A DNA stretch of 6,356 bases from NCBI GenBank assembly GCA_007117175.1, contig SKGZ01000291.1, positions 1-6,356 on the forward strand, written 5' to 3'. The notes below the pieces were generated by a model that was not told the DNA's origin, did not search any database, and saw nothing but the letters and a program-made list of their open reading frames with translations. The number at the start of each line of letters is the position of its first letter. Within the stretch, counting starts at the first letter, position 1. Positions 1 through 6,224 of this stretch are shown here, piece by piece. A program made the translations under genes and the position numbers. Origin of the DNA: Bacteriovoracales bacterium (lineage in GTDB: Bacteria > Bdellovibrionota > Bacteriovoracia > Bacteriovoracales > Bacteriovoracaceae).

Positions 1-308
1 GTCCCATTGATTTTGCTGAAAGTCGACTTTTAGGAAATATTTATCACATCACCCGTGAGCGTTTAAGTTGTCAAAGTTATCTAGTGGCCGGAGAGTTAAG
101 TCTTGATATTACTCATCAAGAAAAGGCCTATCAGGGGCAATTACCGGCAAAGAAGACTCAGCTTTTAAAGAAACAACAAAGGCAAGATCAAGAGCAAGCT
201 CAAATGAATGAAACAGACAAAAGCCAAGTCGAGCAGAAAAAGCTACTAGGGGGCTCTCGTCGTCCTAAGAGTTTTCAATACAATAATAATGAAAACGATG
301 AAGATTAA
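1..308 (+). CDS. C-terminal part of an unidentified protein (5' end outside window)
   Basis: An open frame enters from the left edge (first full codon at base 3) and runs about 101 codons to TAA at 306-308. I do not recognise the family. The first 40 or so visible residues look folded, with mixed hydrophobic and polar residues (RLLGNIYHITRERLSCQSYL, then VAGELSLDI). From about visible residue 45 the chain becomes a low-complexity tail rich in Gln, Lys, Glu and Asp, with QQRQDQEQAQ, a basic GGSRRPK stretch, and a final Asn/Glu/Asp cluster (NNNENDED). The tail is probably disordered or partly coiled coil. A GTG at 84 could be taken as a start, but the frame is open upstream of it with similar composition and there is no Shine-Dalgarno sequence, so a truncated longer gene is more likely. 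Its stop overlaps that of the convergent phhB by 4 bp. Confidence 0.7.
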   Translation, partial: PIDFAESRLLGNIYHITRERLSCQSYLVAGELSLDITHQEKAYQGQLPAKKTQLLKKQQRQDQEQAQMNETDKSQVEQKKLLGGSRRPKSFQYNNNENDED

Positions 309-592
309 ACAAGTTCTTCAATTTTAGCAATCAACTCAAAATCCTTCTCTGAAATACCTCCCACATCATGGGTTTGCATTTGCACATGGCATTTGCCATA
401 GCTTAATTTAAGATCAGGGTGGTGTTTGAGTTGCTGGGCCTGCCAGGCCACGGCATTGAGAAAAACTAATCCAGGATAATAGGTTTTAAATTCAAAGGTT
501 TTTTCTAAGTGCTCAGTTTGCTCATTATAGCTCCAACCAGCAAAGCGAGTGCAATTGATTTTAATTTCTTCTAAGCTCATTGCCTTCATCAT
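305..592 (-). CDS. phhB: Pterin-4a-carbinolamine dehydratase
   Basis: A 95-residue protein, the usual length for this small cytoplasmic enzyme. It dehydrates the 4a-hydroxytetrahydropterin released by phenylalanine hydroxylase to the quinonoid dihydropterin, which allows cofactor recycling. The family signature is clear: the KTFEFKTYYPGLVFLNAVAW strand-helix at 31-50, the HHPD motif with His57 and His58, and THD with His75. These three His match the active-site set known in rat PCD/DCoH. The C-terminal helix SEKDFELIAKIEEL is also typical. The gene lies 24 nt downstream of phhA, its metabolic partner. The start region reads ATG-ATG-AAG-GCA-ATG. AAGGAG (595-600, minus strand) is only 2 nt from the first ATG and 5 nt from the second (589), so translation may begin at the second. 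The stop overlaps the stop of the convergent gene on its left. Confidence 0.95.
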   Translation of the reverse strand: MMKAMSLEEIKINCTRFAGWSYNEQTEHLEKTFEFKTYYPGLVFLNAVAWQAQQLKHHPDLKLSYGKCHVQMQTHDVGGISEKDFELIAKIEELV

Positions 593-594
593 CT

Positions 595-600
595 CTCCTT
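595..600 (-). promoter_or_regulatory. Ribosome binding site of phhB
   Basis: AAGGAG on the minus strand, preceded by a further A, lies in the 24-nt gap between phhA and phhB. Spacing is 2 nt to the first ATG and 5 nt to the second, which favours the ATG at 587-589 as the working start. Confidence 0.7.
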
Positions 601-616
601 TGATTTTCTGTAGCCT

Positions 617-1411
617 TTAGTTTTCCTTGGGGGGAAATTCTGGTGGGAAATCACCCAGTTCTAAAGATTTTTTTGCCATCCCCACCAGGTCTTCTTGCAC
701 CAGTGCAAATAAGGAGCTAAGAGAATCCACCACAAAGTAAATGGGCTGTAAAATATCAATTCGATAGGGGGTTCTCAAAGCAGTCAGTGGATCTAAGTGA
801 ACCCTCTTGGGCTTATCAGAATCAATGGCGTAAATAGTTTCAGAGCAAGAAGAGAGAATTCCTCCACCGTAGGCGCGATACTGATCTTTTTGCTTGAGCA
901 GTCCAAACTCGATAGTAAACCAGAAAAGTCGAAAGAGCCGCATGCGCTCCTTACCTTTCACACTTAAGGCTAGCTTACCATATTCTTGCATATAATCAGC
1001 ATAGTTTTGATCAGTCAGCAGTGGGCAATGGCCGTAGATCTCATGAAAAATATCTGGCTCTTGTAAGTAATCAATTTCATCGGGATTGCGAATGAAATTA
1101 GCTGAGGGAAATTTTTTATGAGACAGCAATGTAAAAAATTCTTCAGCGGGAATAATGGCGGGAACTGGTTCTACCGCCCAGCCGGTATGGGCCCTAAGTA
1201 CTTCAGAGACTTCAAAGTGCTGAGGAATCCTATTGGGATCAAAGTTAAGAAGTTCAAGTCCTCTGAGAAACTCTTGGCAGGCGCGATTTTGCACTTGCTC
1301 ATTTTGTCTTTCCACTAAGAATTTCCACGTAGAAACTTCTTCTTGATTGTAGTGAACGATTCCATTTTCATCAGCAGGTTTAGATTCGTACTTGGATACT
1401 TTGCCCATCAT
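617..1411 (-). CDS. phhA: Phenylalanine 4-hydroxylase (pterin-dependent, iron)
   Basis: A 264-residue single-domain bacterial aromatic amino acid hydroxylase, lacking the N-terminal ACT domain of animal enzymes. It converts L-Phe to L-Tyr with O2 and a reduced pterin in the cytoplasm. The catalytic core is easy to read: PDEIDYLQEPDIFHEIYGHCP (110-130) carries the iron ligands His123 and His128, and FWFTIEFGLLK (163-173) carries the third ligand, Glu168. YGGGILSS (181-188) and LDPLTALRTPYRIDILQPIY (206-225) match the pterin- and substrate-facing segments of the family. The start overlaps the slipin stop as TAATG, so translational coupling is likely. GGGGAAG just upstream is a modest Shine-Dalgarno, and a second in-frame ATG follows directly. 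phhB lies 24 nt downstream. The family assignment is secure. Whether its role is Tyr supply or Phe breakdown cannot be told from the sequence. Confidence 0.96.
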   Translation of the reverse strand: MMGKVSKYESKPADENGIVHYNQEEVSTWKFLVERQNEQVQNRACQEFLRGLELLNFDPNRIPQHFEVSEVLRAHTGWAVEPVPAIIPAEEFFTLLSHKKFPSANFIRNPDEIDYLQEPDIFHEIYGHCPLLTDQNYADYMQEYGKLALSVKGKERMRLFRLFWFTIEFGLLKQKDQYRAYGGGILSSCSETIYAIDSDKPKRVHLDPLTALRTPYRIDILQPIYFVVDSLSSLFALVQEDLVGMAKKSLELGDFPPEFPPKEN

Positions 1412-2169
1412 TACTTCCCCATTTTTTCTGTGAACATTTTGATGACATCAATTGGTACTGGAAAAAATAAGGTGTTGGTATTTTTTTGAGACGACATTTC
1501 TCTCATGGTGTCCAGGTATCTTAAAGTTAAGGAATCTTTTTCTCCTCCTAGGATTTGTGCTGCTTCCACTAATTTTTTGGCTGCTCCCACTTCACCTTCA
1601 GCAGAAATAATTTTGGCCCTTCGCTCTCTTTCAGCTTCGGCCGTTCTGGCCATAATTCGCTGCATGGCCTCAGGTAGGTCAATGGCCTTGAGCTCCACAT
1701 TAGTGATCTTAATACCCCAAGCTTCGGTCACCTCATCTAAAATGACTTGCAATTTAGAGTTAATCTCATCGCGACGAGATAAGATATCATCCAGCTCATA
1801 TTGACCAATGATAGAGCGCAAAGTGGTTTGCGCAATTTCAGCAGTGGCGTGATAGTAATTTTCCACAGCAATAATGGCCTGATCAGGTTTGTGAACCTTA
1901 AAGTACACCACGCCATTGACCTTTAAAGTCACATTGTCTTTAGTAATAATATCCTGGCTGGGAACATCCATGGTCACTGTTCTAAGATCAACTTTAACCA
2001 GTTTTTCTAGACCGGGGATTAAAACAATAAGCCCAGGGCCGCGCACTCCTTGAAAATTTCCAAGCCTGAAAACGACCCCTCTTTCGTATTCATTCATAAT
2101 TTTAATACAGCTAAAGAGAATGGCCATAATGATGACAATAAATGGGGCAAAGCTAAAAATTGAATCCAT
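1411..2169 (-). CDS. Slipin (stomatin-like SPFH/band 7 membrane protein)
   Basis: A 252-residue membrane scaffold of the stomatin/slipin type. A hydrophobic segment at about 5-24 anchors it in the inner membrane. The SPFH domain follows from about 26 to 180: [20 protein letters not shown] (27-46), [19 protein letters not shown] (62-80), VNGVVYFKV (84-92) and the helix [20 protein letters not shown] (115-134). The helical stretch [20 protein letters not shown] (168-187) plus AEGE and an Ala-rich run to about 205 is the oligomerisation region seen in slipins. The tail [10 protein letters not shown] is also typical. Slipins form ring-like assemblies and are partnered by NfeD-family proteins, and in archaea the NfeD protease cuts the slipin C-terminus. 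nfeD lies 15 nt upstream, which fits that pairing. AAGGAG sits 6 nt before the ATG. It is not HflK/HflC or FtsH-associated by context. Confidence 0.93.
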   Translation of the reverse strand: MDSIFSFAPFIVIIMAILFSCIKIMNEYERGVVFRLGNFQGVRGPGLIVLIPGLEKLVKVDLRTVTMDVPSQDIITKDNVTLKVNGVVYFKVHKPDQAIIAVENYYHATAEIAQTTLRSIIGQYELDDILSRRDEINSKLQVILDEVTEAWGIKITNVELKAIDLPEAMQRIMARTAEAERERRAKIISAEGEVGAAKKLVEAAQILGGEKDSLTLRYLDTMREMSSQKNTNTLFFPVPIDVIKMFTEKMGK

Positions 2170-2175
2170 GATTCA

Positions 2176-2181
2176 CTCCTT
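2176..2181 (-). promoter_or_regulatory. Ribosome binding site of the slipin gene
   Basis: AAGGAG on the minus strand lies in the 15-nt gap after the nfeD stop, 6 nt from the slipin ATG. It is a full-strength site that fixes this start. Confidence 0.8.
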
Positions 2182-2184
2182 GTT

Positions 2185-3591
2185 TTAAATGACTTGATTG
2201 ATTTTAAGTTTTAATTGGTCCTTATTTTTTTCGACCATCACCCGAGTTTGTGGGGCAATTTCCCGATCATAAGAAGCGGTCCAAAGTGTTCCCTCAAAGC
2301 GTACGTGGTAGATGTATTGATCCTTATTTTTCTCAATCAACTTAAGAATAATTCCTTGTCCCGCTTCCGCTGGGGTTGAGTCTTTTTCTGAACCAAAGGT
2401 TTTGATAAAATACCAGCTTAAAAATGCTAGCGAAAGTCCCACCGCTAAAACAATAGAGTAAATAAATTGTGAGCTCAAACGAATTAAGGAATCATCTGTT
2501 TGATAAATTAAGCTAGAGCCAAAAAACAATGAGGCCAGTCCCAATAAGCTAAAGATTCCATAACTGGTGACATAGAGATCAAAAATAAAAAACAGCAGTG
2601 CCAGCACAATTAAACCGATCCCGGCAAAATTAATAGGCAGAACTTGAAAGCCTAAGGCCGCTAATAATAAACATAATACTCCGATAGAGCCGGCAATCAT
2701 TCCCCCAGGAGCTTGCAATTCAAAATAAAGTAGAGCTGCCCCTAATAAAAATAATAAATAGGCCGTTTGCGGGTGGGCAAAAAGGTTGATGATCTGATCG
2801 CTTAAGCTCATCTCTTCTACCACAAATTCCACATCATCGCTCACTACTAGCTTTAAAGAATCACCTTTGAGTCTAATCACCTCTCCATTCAGTTTTTGAC
2901 TCATTTGCGCTAAACGGTTCACTTGTCCATTGATAATTTTTTCGTCAATGGCCTCACTGACTGTATAAGATTTGGCCTCAGTGACCATTAACTCAAAAGG
3001 CTGATGGGGCCGTCCTCTGGCCTGGGCCAGAGAGCTCACCAGTGCCACTAAATCGTTAATCGCCTTGGCCCTCATGTCTGAGCCCATAGAACCAGCAGGC
3101 GAAGTTTCTTCTTGCCCTTCCTCTTGCTCTTCTTCGTTTTCTTTTTTCGTCTCTTGGGGGCCTTTAGGAAGATCACCGGAAACAGTAATAGGGGTGGCTG
3201 CTCCGATATTAGTTCCCGCTGACATATAGATCACATGGGCCCCAGCTGCAATCAGGGCCCCGGCACTAGTGGCCGAAGCACCCTCGGGAGTAATCCATAA
3301 CACAATTGGAATATCAGCTCGACCAAACAAATTAAGAATATCTTTGGTGGTGGTGACTAACCCCCCAGGGGTATTAAGTTTTATTAACAGTAATTTCTTT
3401 TCATGGTTTTTTTTATTTAATATTTTTTCTAGGTAGTTGGAAACAGAAGGGTTGATGGTAGAGTTAACCTCTGCCACTACAATTTGCTCAATAAAATATT
3501 CTTTTTTTTCATCACTTTTTTCACTGGCAATGGAAAGTGAACAAAAAAGAAAGCTCAAAAGAACGTTGAAAACCGAGTGTTTTAGTTTCAT
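2185..3591 (-). CDS. NfeD family membrane-bound serine protease (ClpP-class, long form)
   Basis: A 468-residue long-form NfeD protein. A signal peptide or anchor at 1-22 (MKLKHS then a hydrophobic run ending SIAS) precedes a ClpP-like protease domain at about 32-250. That domain has LNTPGG (72-77), the nucleophile motif GASATSAGA with Ser109, the GTNIGAATP segment (126-134), and the probable general base Lys176 (RAKAINDL), a Ser-Lys dyad as known for the archaeal homologue PH1510. Four or five membrane helices follow between about 275 and 396. A C-terminal soluble NfeD domain (about 408-468, with FEGTLWTAS) has the OB-fold pattern. An acidic Glu/Lys/Gln-rich insert at about 143-163 separates the two catalytic regions. 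The frame stays open 41 codons further upstream, to 3714, but that would run antisense through guaD and displace the signal peptide, so I chose ATG at 3591. Its ribosome site is weak (GGGA). It is the first gene of the unit with slipin. Confidence 0.92.
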   Translation of the reverse strand: MKLKHSVFNVLLSFLFCSLSIASEKSDEKKEYFIEQIVVAEVNSTINPSVSNYLEKILNKKNHEKKLLLIKLNTPGGLVTTTKDILNLFGRADIPIVLWITPEGASATSAGALIAAGAHVIYMSAGTNIGAATPITVSGDLPKGPQETKKENEEEQEEGQEETSPAGSMGSDMRAKAINDLVALVSSLAQARGRPHQPFELMVTEAKSYTVSEAIDEKIINGQVNRLAQMSQKLNGEVIRLKGDSLKLVVSDDVEFVVEEMSLSDQIINLFAHPQTAYLLFLLGAALLYFELQAPGGMIAGSIGVLCLLLAALGFQVLPINFAGIGLIVLALLFFIFDLYVTSYGIFSLLGLASLFFGSSLIYQTDDSLIRLSSQFIYSIVLAVGLSLAFLSWYFIKTFGSEKDSTPAEAGQGIILKLIEKNKDQYIYHVRFEGTLWTASYDREIAPQTRVMVEKNKDQLKLKINQVI

Positions 3592-3594
3592 AAT
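3566..3594 (+). promoter_or_regulatory. Probable sigma70-type promoter of guaD
   Basis: TTGAAA (3566-3571) and CATAAT (3589-3594) are separated by exactly 17 bp. Each matches the consensus at five of six positions. Transcription would start near 3601, giving a leader of about 30 nt. The -10 box includes the complement of the nfeD start codon (3589-3591), so polymerase on this promoter would cover the nfeD translation start. Motif evidence only. Confidence 0.55.
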
Positions 3595-3631
3595 CCCATG
3601 ATAGTCAAATTTAAACAGTTGTACAGTGCTT

Positions 3632-4918
3632 ATGAAGAAAACCAAGACAATTCTGGCCCAGATCCTCAACCCACAAAATGATCGACAATGTGATTTTTTT
3701 GTTGATGGTGCCATACAAATCAGTTGCGATGAAAAGAATCAATGGCGCATTGATGGTGTAGGCTTGCAAGAAGAGATGAACATCACAGGTGAAGTCTTAG
3801 ATTACTCACAGCATCTGATGCTTCCCGGTTTTTATGATATGCACTTTCACTGGGTGCAAGATGACGTTCGTTTGCAACCTAAGGATTCACTTTTAGAGTG
3901 GTTGGAAAACTATACTTTTCCCGCGGAGGCTCGTTTTGCCAACCCTGATTATTCTTATCAAAAAGCAAAAAGTTTTTTTCAATCCTTAACACGCACTGGA
4001 ACCATTGGCGGTGCCTGCTATAGCTCTATTCACGGCCACGCACTGGATCACGCCTTTGAATTTGCTCAAGGTGATTTTGTCATTGGCAATGTTTTAATGA
4101 CCATGAACTCACCCAGTGAGTTAACTCAAAGCTCTTCTGAGGCACAAGAATTAATTGCCACTAAGGCCGACCAGTACCGCCATCGCTACGCACTCACTCC
4201 TCGTTTTGCTCCCACCACCGATCCTGCCACTATGAAGTACGGAGCGCAAATGGCCCAGCAACACAAGTGTTTTACTCAAACTCATCTGGCAGAAACCACC
4301 GCTGAGATTGATTATGTCTTAGCAATGTATAGGCAAATCCCCGGCTTTGAAGACGTGCAAAGCTATACCGAAATTTATGATCGCTGCCAATTACTGGGAT
4401 CACAAACTTTAATGGGCCATGGAATTTATCTCAGCGAGAGTGAATGGAATTTATTGGCCAAGACCAAAACCGCCATTATTCATTGTCCCACTTCTAATGC
4501 ACCCATTGAACAAAATGGCCTTGGCTCTGGGCTTTTTGACATTGATCAAGCGGCAAAATACCAGGTGAAATGGGCACTGGGAAGTGACATTGGGGCAGGT
4601 CCCTATGTTTCCATGTTGGATGTGATGAATTCTTTTTATCATCAACATTCTCAAGCCCACCGCAATGTGAGTTATACCCGCGCACTTTATCGTTCAACCC
4701 TGGCCGGAGCCCAACTTTTAGGGCTGGATCAGCACAGTGGAAACTTTGCCCCAGATAAGTTTTTCAATGCAGTGATTTTACCTTGCCAAAGAAGACAAGG
4801 CAGTGCTGAAGGGGCATTGCGCACTTTCTTTGATTCTTATCAAGGGGGCAGGGAGAGTTTTGACAGTGCTCCTTTAGCAGTTTTTTATCGCGGTCAAGAG
4901 CTATTCTTACAGAGCTAA
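3632..4918 (+). CDS. guaD: Guanine deaminase (amidohydrolase family)
   Basis: A 428-residue cytoplasmic zinc amidohydrolase close to the usual 430-450 length. It hydrolyses guanine to xanthine and ammonia in purine salvage or catabolism. Seen in the sequence: PGFYDMHFHWVQ (65-76) with metal ligands His71 and His73 and the substrate-contacting Gln76; LLEWLENYTFPAE (87-99), characteristic of guanine deaminases; TPRFAPT with Arg191; THLAE with ligand His218 and proton-shuttle Glu221; GHG with His263; HCPTSN (284-289), the substrate loop; and GSDIGAG with ligand Asp319. An in-frame GTG at 3626 would add two residues. Neither start has a Shine-Dalgarno site, and ATG 3632 gives the usual MKKTK-type opening. 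It diverges from nfeD with 40 bp between starts. The surrounding genes are not purine genes. Other amidohydrolases (chlorohydrolase, cytosine deaminase) fit less well because of the NYTFPAE and PRFAPT motifs. Confidence 0.92.
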   Translation: MKKTKTILAQILNPQNDRQCDFFVDGAIQISCDEKNQWRIDGVGLQEEMNITGEVLDYSQHLMLPGFYDMHFHWVQDDVRLQPKDSLLEWLENYTFPAEARFANPDYSYQKAKSFFQSLTRTGTIGGACYSSIHGHALDHAFEFAQGDFVIGNVLMTMNSPSELTQSSSEAQELIATKADQYRHRYALTPRFAPTTDPATMKYGAQMAQQHKCFTQTHLAETTAEIDYVLAMYRQIPGFEDVQSYTEIYDRCQLLGSQTLMGHGIYLSESEWNLLAKTKTAIIHCPTSNAPIEQNGLGSGLFDIDQAAKYQVKWALGSDIGAGPYVSMLDVMNSFYHQHSQAHRNVSYTRALYRSTLAGAQLLGLDQHSGNFAPDKFFNAVILPCQRRQGSAEGALRTFFDSYQGGRESFDSAPLAVFYRGQELFLQS

Positions 4919-4959
4919 AATGCTTACAGTAAGGTTGTAGTCAAAAAATTGTCATAATT

Positions 4960-4983
4960 AAAAAAAAATTTAAAAAAAAAAAA
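4960..4983. promoter_or_regulatory. Phased A-tracts upstream of the porin promoter (UP-element-like)
   Basis: A run of nine A (4960-4968), then TTT, then twelve A (4972-4983) lies about 17 bp before the proposed -35 box. The position and composition resemble an UP element bound by RNA polymerase alpha subunits, or intrinsically curved DNA. The rest of the 4919-5000 gap is AT-rich, with only a short CTTAC/GTAAG dyad at 4923-4933 after the guaD stop and no convincing terminator. Confidence 0.4.
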
Positions 4984-4999
4984 TAGTGTTCGAAAAAGG

Positions 5000-5027
5000 T
5001 TGAATTTTAAAATTTTGTTTTTATCAT
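5000..5027 (+). promoter_or_regulatory. Candidate promoter of the outer-membrane porin gene
   Basis: TTGAAT (5000-5005), a 16-bp spacer and TATCAT (5022-5027) form the best sigma70-like pair in the 192-bp gap. Transcription would start near 5034 and give a leader of about 75 nt that contains the two dyads described separately. A weaker alternative is TTGATA at 5036. Confidence 0.45.
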
Positions 5028-5055
5028 TGAGTTAATTGATACTTTAACCAAAACG

Positions 5056-5095
5056 ATTTCATCTGAAATGATGAAGTTAAAAATGGGTTTTTAAC
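5056..5095 (+). repeat. Two abutting inverted repeats in the porin leader
   Basis: The first dyad is TTCATC (5058-5063) with GATGAA (5070-5075) around a 6-nt loop. The same bases also read as a tighter dyad, ATTTCA-TC-TGAAAT (5056-5069). The second is a perfect 8-bp stem, GTTAAAAA (5076-5083) and TTTTTAAC (5088-5095), around a TGGG loop. It begins on the very next base and ends 3 nt before the Shine-Dalgarno site. They could be mRNA hairpins controlling stability or ribosome access, or protein-binding dyads. The pairing is seen directly; the function is inferred. Confidence 0.6.
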
Positions 5096-5098
5096 AAC

Positions 5099-5104
5099 AA
5101 GGAG
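5099..5104 (+). promoter_or_regulatory. Ribosome binding site of the porin gene
   Basis: AAGGAG lies 6 nt before ATG 5111 and is a strong, well-spaced site. It starts 3 nt after the second leader hairpin, so folding of that stem could affect ribosome access. Confidence 0.85.
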
Positions 5105-5110
5105 AAGACT

Positions 5111-6220
5111 ATGTTAAAGAAAACAAAAGCTTCTGTTTTAGCATTCGGTATGCTACTAACAGCGAGCGCGTTTGCTCATCATCATGATGACATGAAGATC
5201 TCAGCAAACTTCGACATGAACTACACTCACTGGTCAAATGGTGGGAGTGGTAACTCTGGTGAGGCAATTCCCAACCACATGCACAACACCAATGCTAATG
5301 AGTTAAACATTCAATTAGCTGAAATTGCTCTTTCTGGTTCTCACAAGTCTTTAGACTATTGGGTTTCTTTTGATGCCGCTCAGTTATCAGCTGATGGCGA
5401 GTTTTCTAACTTCATCACAGAGGCTTATTTAACTCAAAATATCAATGATCAGTTCTCTGTGACTGCTGGTCGTTTCTATGGAAATTTAGGGTTTGAATCT
5501 ATTCGTGCTAAAGACAACTGGAACTACTCTCGTTCTCTAGGATTTCAGTACAATCCGTTCTGGCACCAAGGGGTAGCTGCTAATTATGACAGTGGACAAG
5601 GCTTTGCAGCTTCAGTGTTTGCCTACAATGAGATCAACGGTGTTGATTCAGATACTGAACATAAATCATACAGCGTTCAGTTAAGCTATGCTCGTGATAA
5701 TTTTGCTGCGACTTATAACTACTACACTCGTGGAGCTGGTGAGAGCTTTCAAGCGCAAGGAAATGATGGACTTGAGATTCATGATCTTTCTGTTCGTTAT
5801 GACTTTAATGAGCAATTTTCTGCAGCTATTAACTACATCATGACTGAAGCTGCCGTGAATGGTGGCGATGATGCAGAGTGGAGTTCTCTTGCTGCTTACG
5901 TTCATTATCAAGCGAATGAGCGTTGGGACTTCAACCTTCGTTATGAGATGTTTGAAGCTGAAAACCTTGCAGCAACTGGTGCAGGAACTTTTGCTGATAA
6001 TGTATTTTCTAGAAATGCTGCTTCTACTCAGACAACAGCCTTTACTAAAAACAAAATCAACAGCATCACTTTGACTGCAGGCTATGACCTCATGAATAAC
6101 TCTAAGCTTATGCTTGAGTACAGAATGGACAAGTCTGATGAAGAGATCTGGGGTGATGAAGATGGTAACGCTGATGACAGCCAAAACACTATCGCATTGG
6201 CTTGGGTATTCAGTATCTAA
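5111..6220 (+). CDS. Outer-membrane beta-barrel protein, BBP2/OmpL-like porin
   Basis: A 369-residue secreted beta-barrel. A signal peptide spans 1-22 (MLKKTK, a hydrophobic core, then ASAFA), with likely cleavage before HHHDD. The mature part has alternating amphipathic strands with many aromatic residues and short polar turns, for example NFAATYNYYTRG, LSVRYDFNEQFSAAINYIM, WDFNLRYEMFEAE, SITLTAGYDLM and SKLMLEYRMDK. The central block EAYLTQNINDQFSVTAGRFY (104-123), with NWNYSRSLGF (136-145) and HQGV (152-155), resembles the putative beta-barrel porin-2 (BBP2) family, which is presumed to form outer-membrane channels; the substrate is unknown. The last strand reads IALAWVFSI and ends in Ile, not the usual terminal Phe of a beta-signal. 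It is a single-gene unit with its own promoter candidate, strong ribosome site and terminator. Codon choice (GCT, GTT, CGT) looks like that of a highly expressed gene. Confidence 0.85.
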   Translation: MLKKTKASVLAFGMLLTASAFAHHHDDMKISANFDMNYTHWSNGGSGNSGEAIPNHMHNTNANELNIQLAEIALSGSHKSLDYWVSFDAAQLSADGEFSNFITEAYLTQNINDQFSVTAGRFYGNLGFESIRAKDNWNYSRSLGFQYNPFWHQGVAANYDSGQGFAASVFAYNEINGVDSDTEHKSYSVQLSYARDNFAATYNYYTRGAGESFQAQGNDGLEIHDLSVRYDFNEQFSAAINYIMTEAAVNGGDDAEWSSLAAYVHYQANERWDFNLRYEMFEAENLAATGAGTFADNVFSRNAASTQTTAFTKNKINSITLTAGYDLMNNSKLMLEYRMDKSDEEIWGDEDGNADDSQNTIALAWVFSI

Positions 6221-6224
6221 GAAA

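Noticed and set aside
299..320. TGAAGA/TCTTCA stem at the convergent gene ends as a bidirectional terminator
   Set aside because: Only 6 bp, AT-rich, with a 10-nt loop and a broken T-run; too weak to call.
1118..1318. Plus-strand open frame inside phhA
   Set aside because: It is antisense to a well-conserved enzyme and has no family resemblance.
1505..1804. Plus-strand 99-codon open frame inside the slipin gene
   Set aside because: It is antisense to the Ala/Glu-rich SPFH helix region, which naturally leaves the opposite strand open with Ser and Leu codons.
3615..3627. TyrR-like operator in the nfeD/guaD gap
   Set aside because: TTTAAACAGTTGTACA looked suggestive given phhA in the unit, but it does not match TGTAAA-N6-TTTACA in order or spacing.
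3592..3714. 41-codon upstream extension of nfeD
   Set aside because: It runs antisense through the guaD start, has no ribosome site, and would bury the clear MKLKHS signal peptide; the hydrophobic stretch in it is probably chance.
4451..4697. Two overlapping minus-strand open frames inside guaD
   Set aside because: Both are antisense to the catalytic core of guanine deaminase and lack ribosome sites.
4923..4933. CTTAC-A-GTAAG dyad after guaD as a terminator
   Set aside because: A 1-nt loop cannot form and no T-run follows; the nearby runs are A, not T.
5859..6074. Plus-strand 71-codon frame inside the porin gene
   Set aside because: It is an alternative frame of the same strand in a confirmed gene, Leu-rich by frame shift of GCT/CTT codons.
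5681..6184. 167-codon open frame on the minus strand inside the porin gene
   Set aside because: It lies wholly antisense to a clear barrel gene, shows no recognisable motif, and its Ser/Ile/Val-rich composition is what reversed porin codons give.
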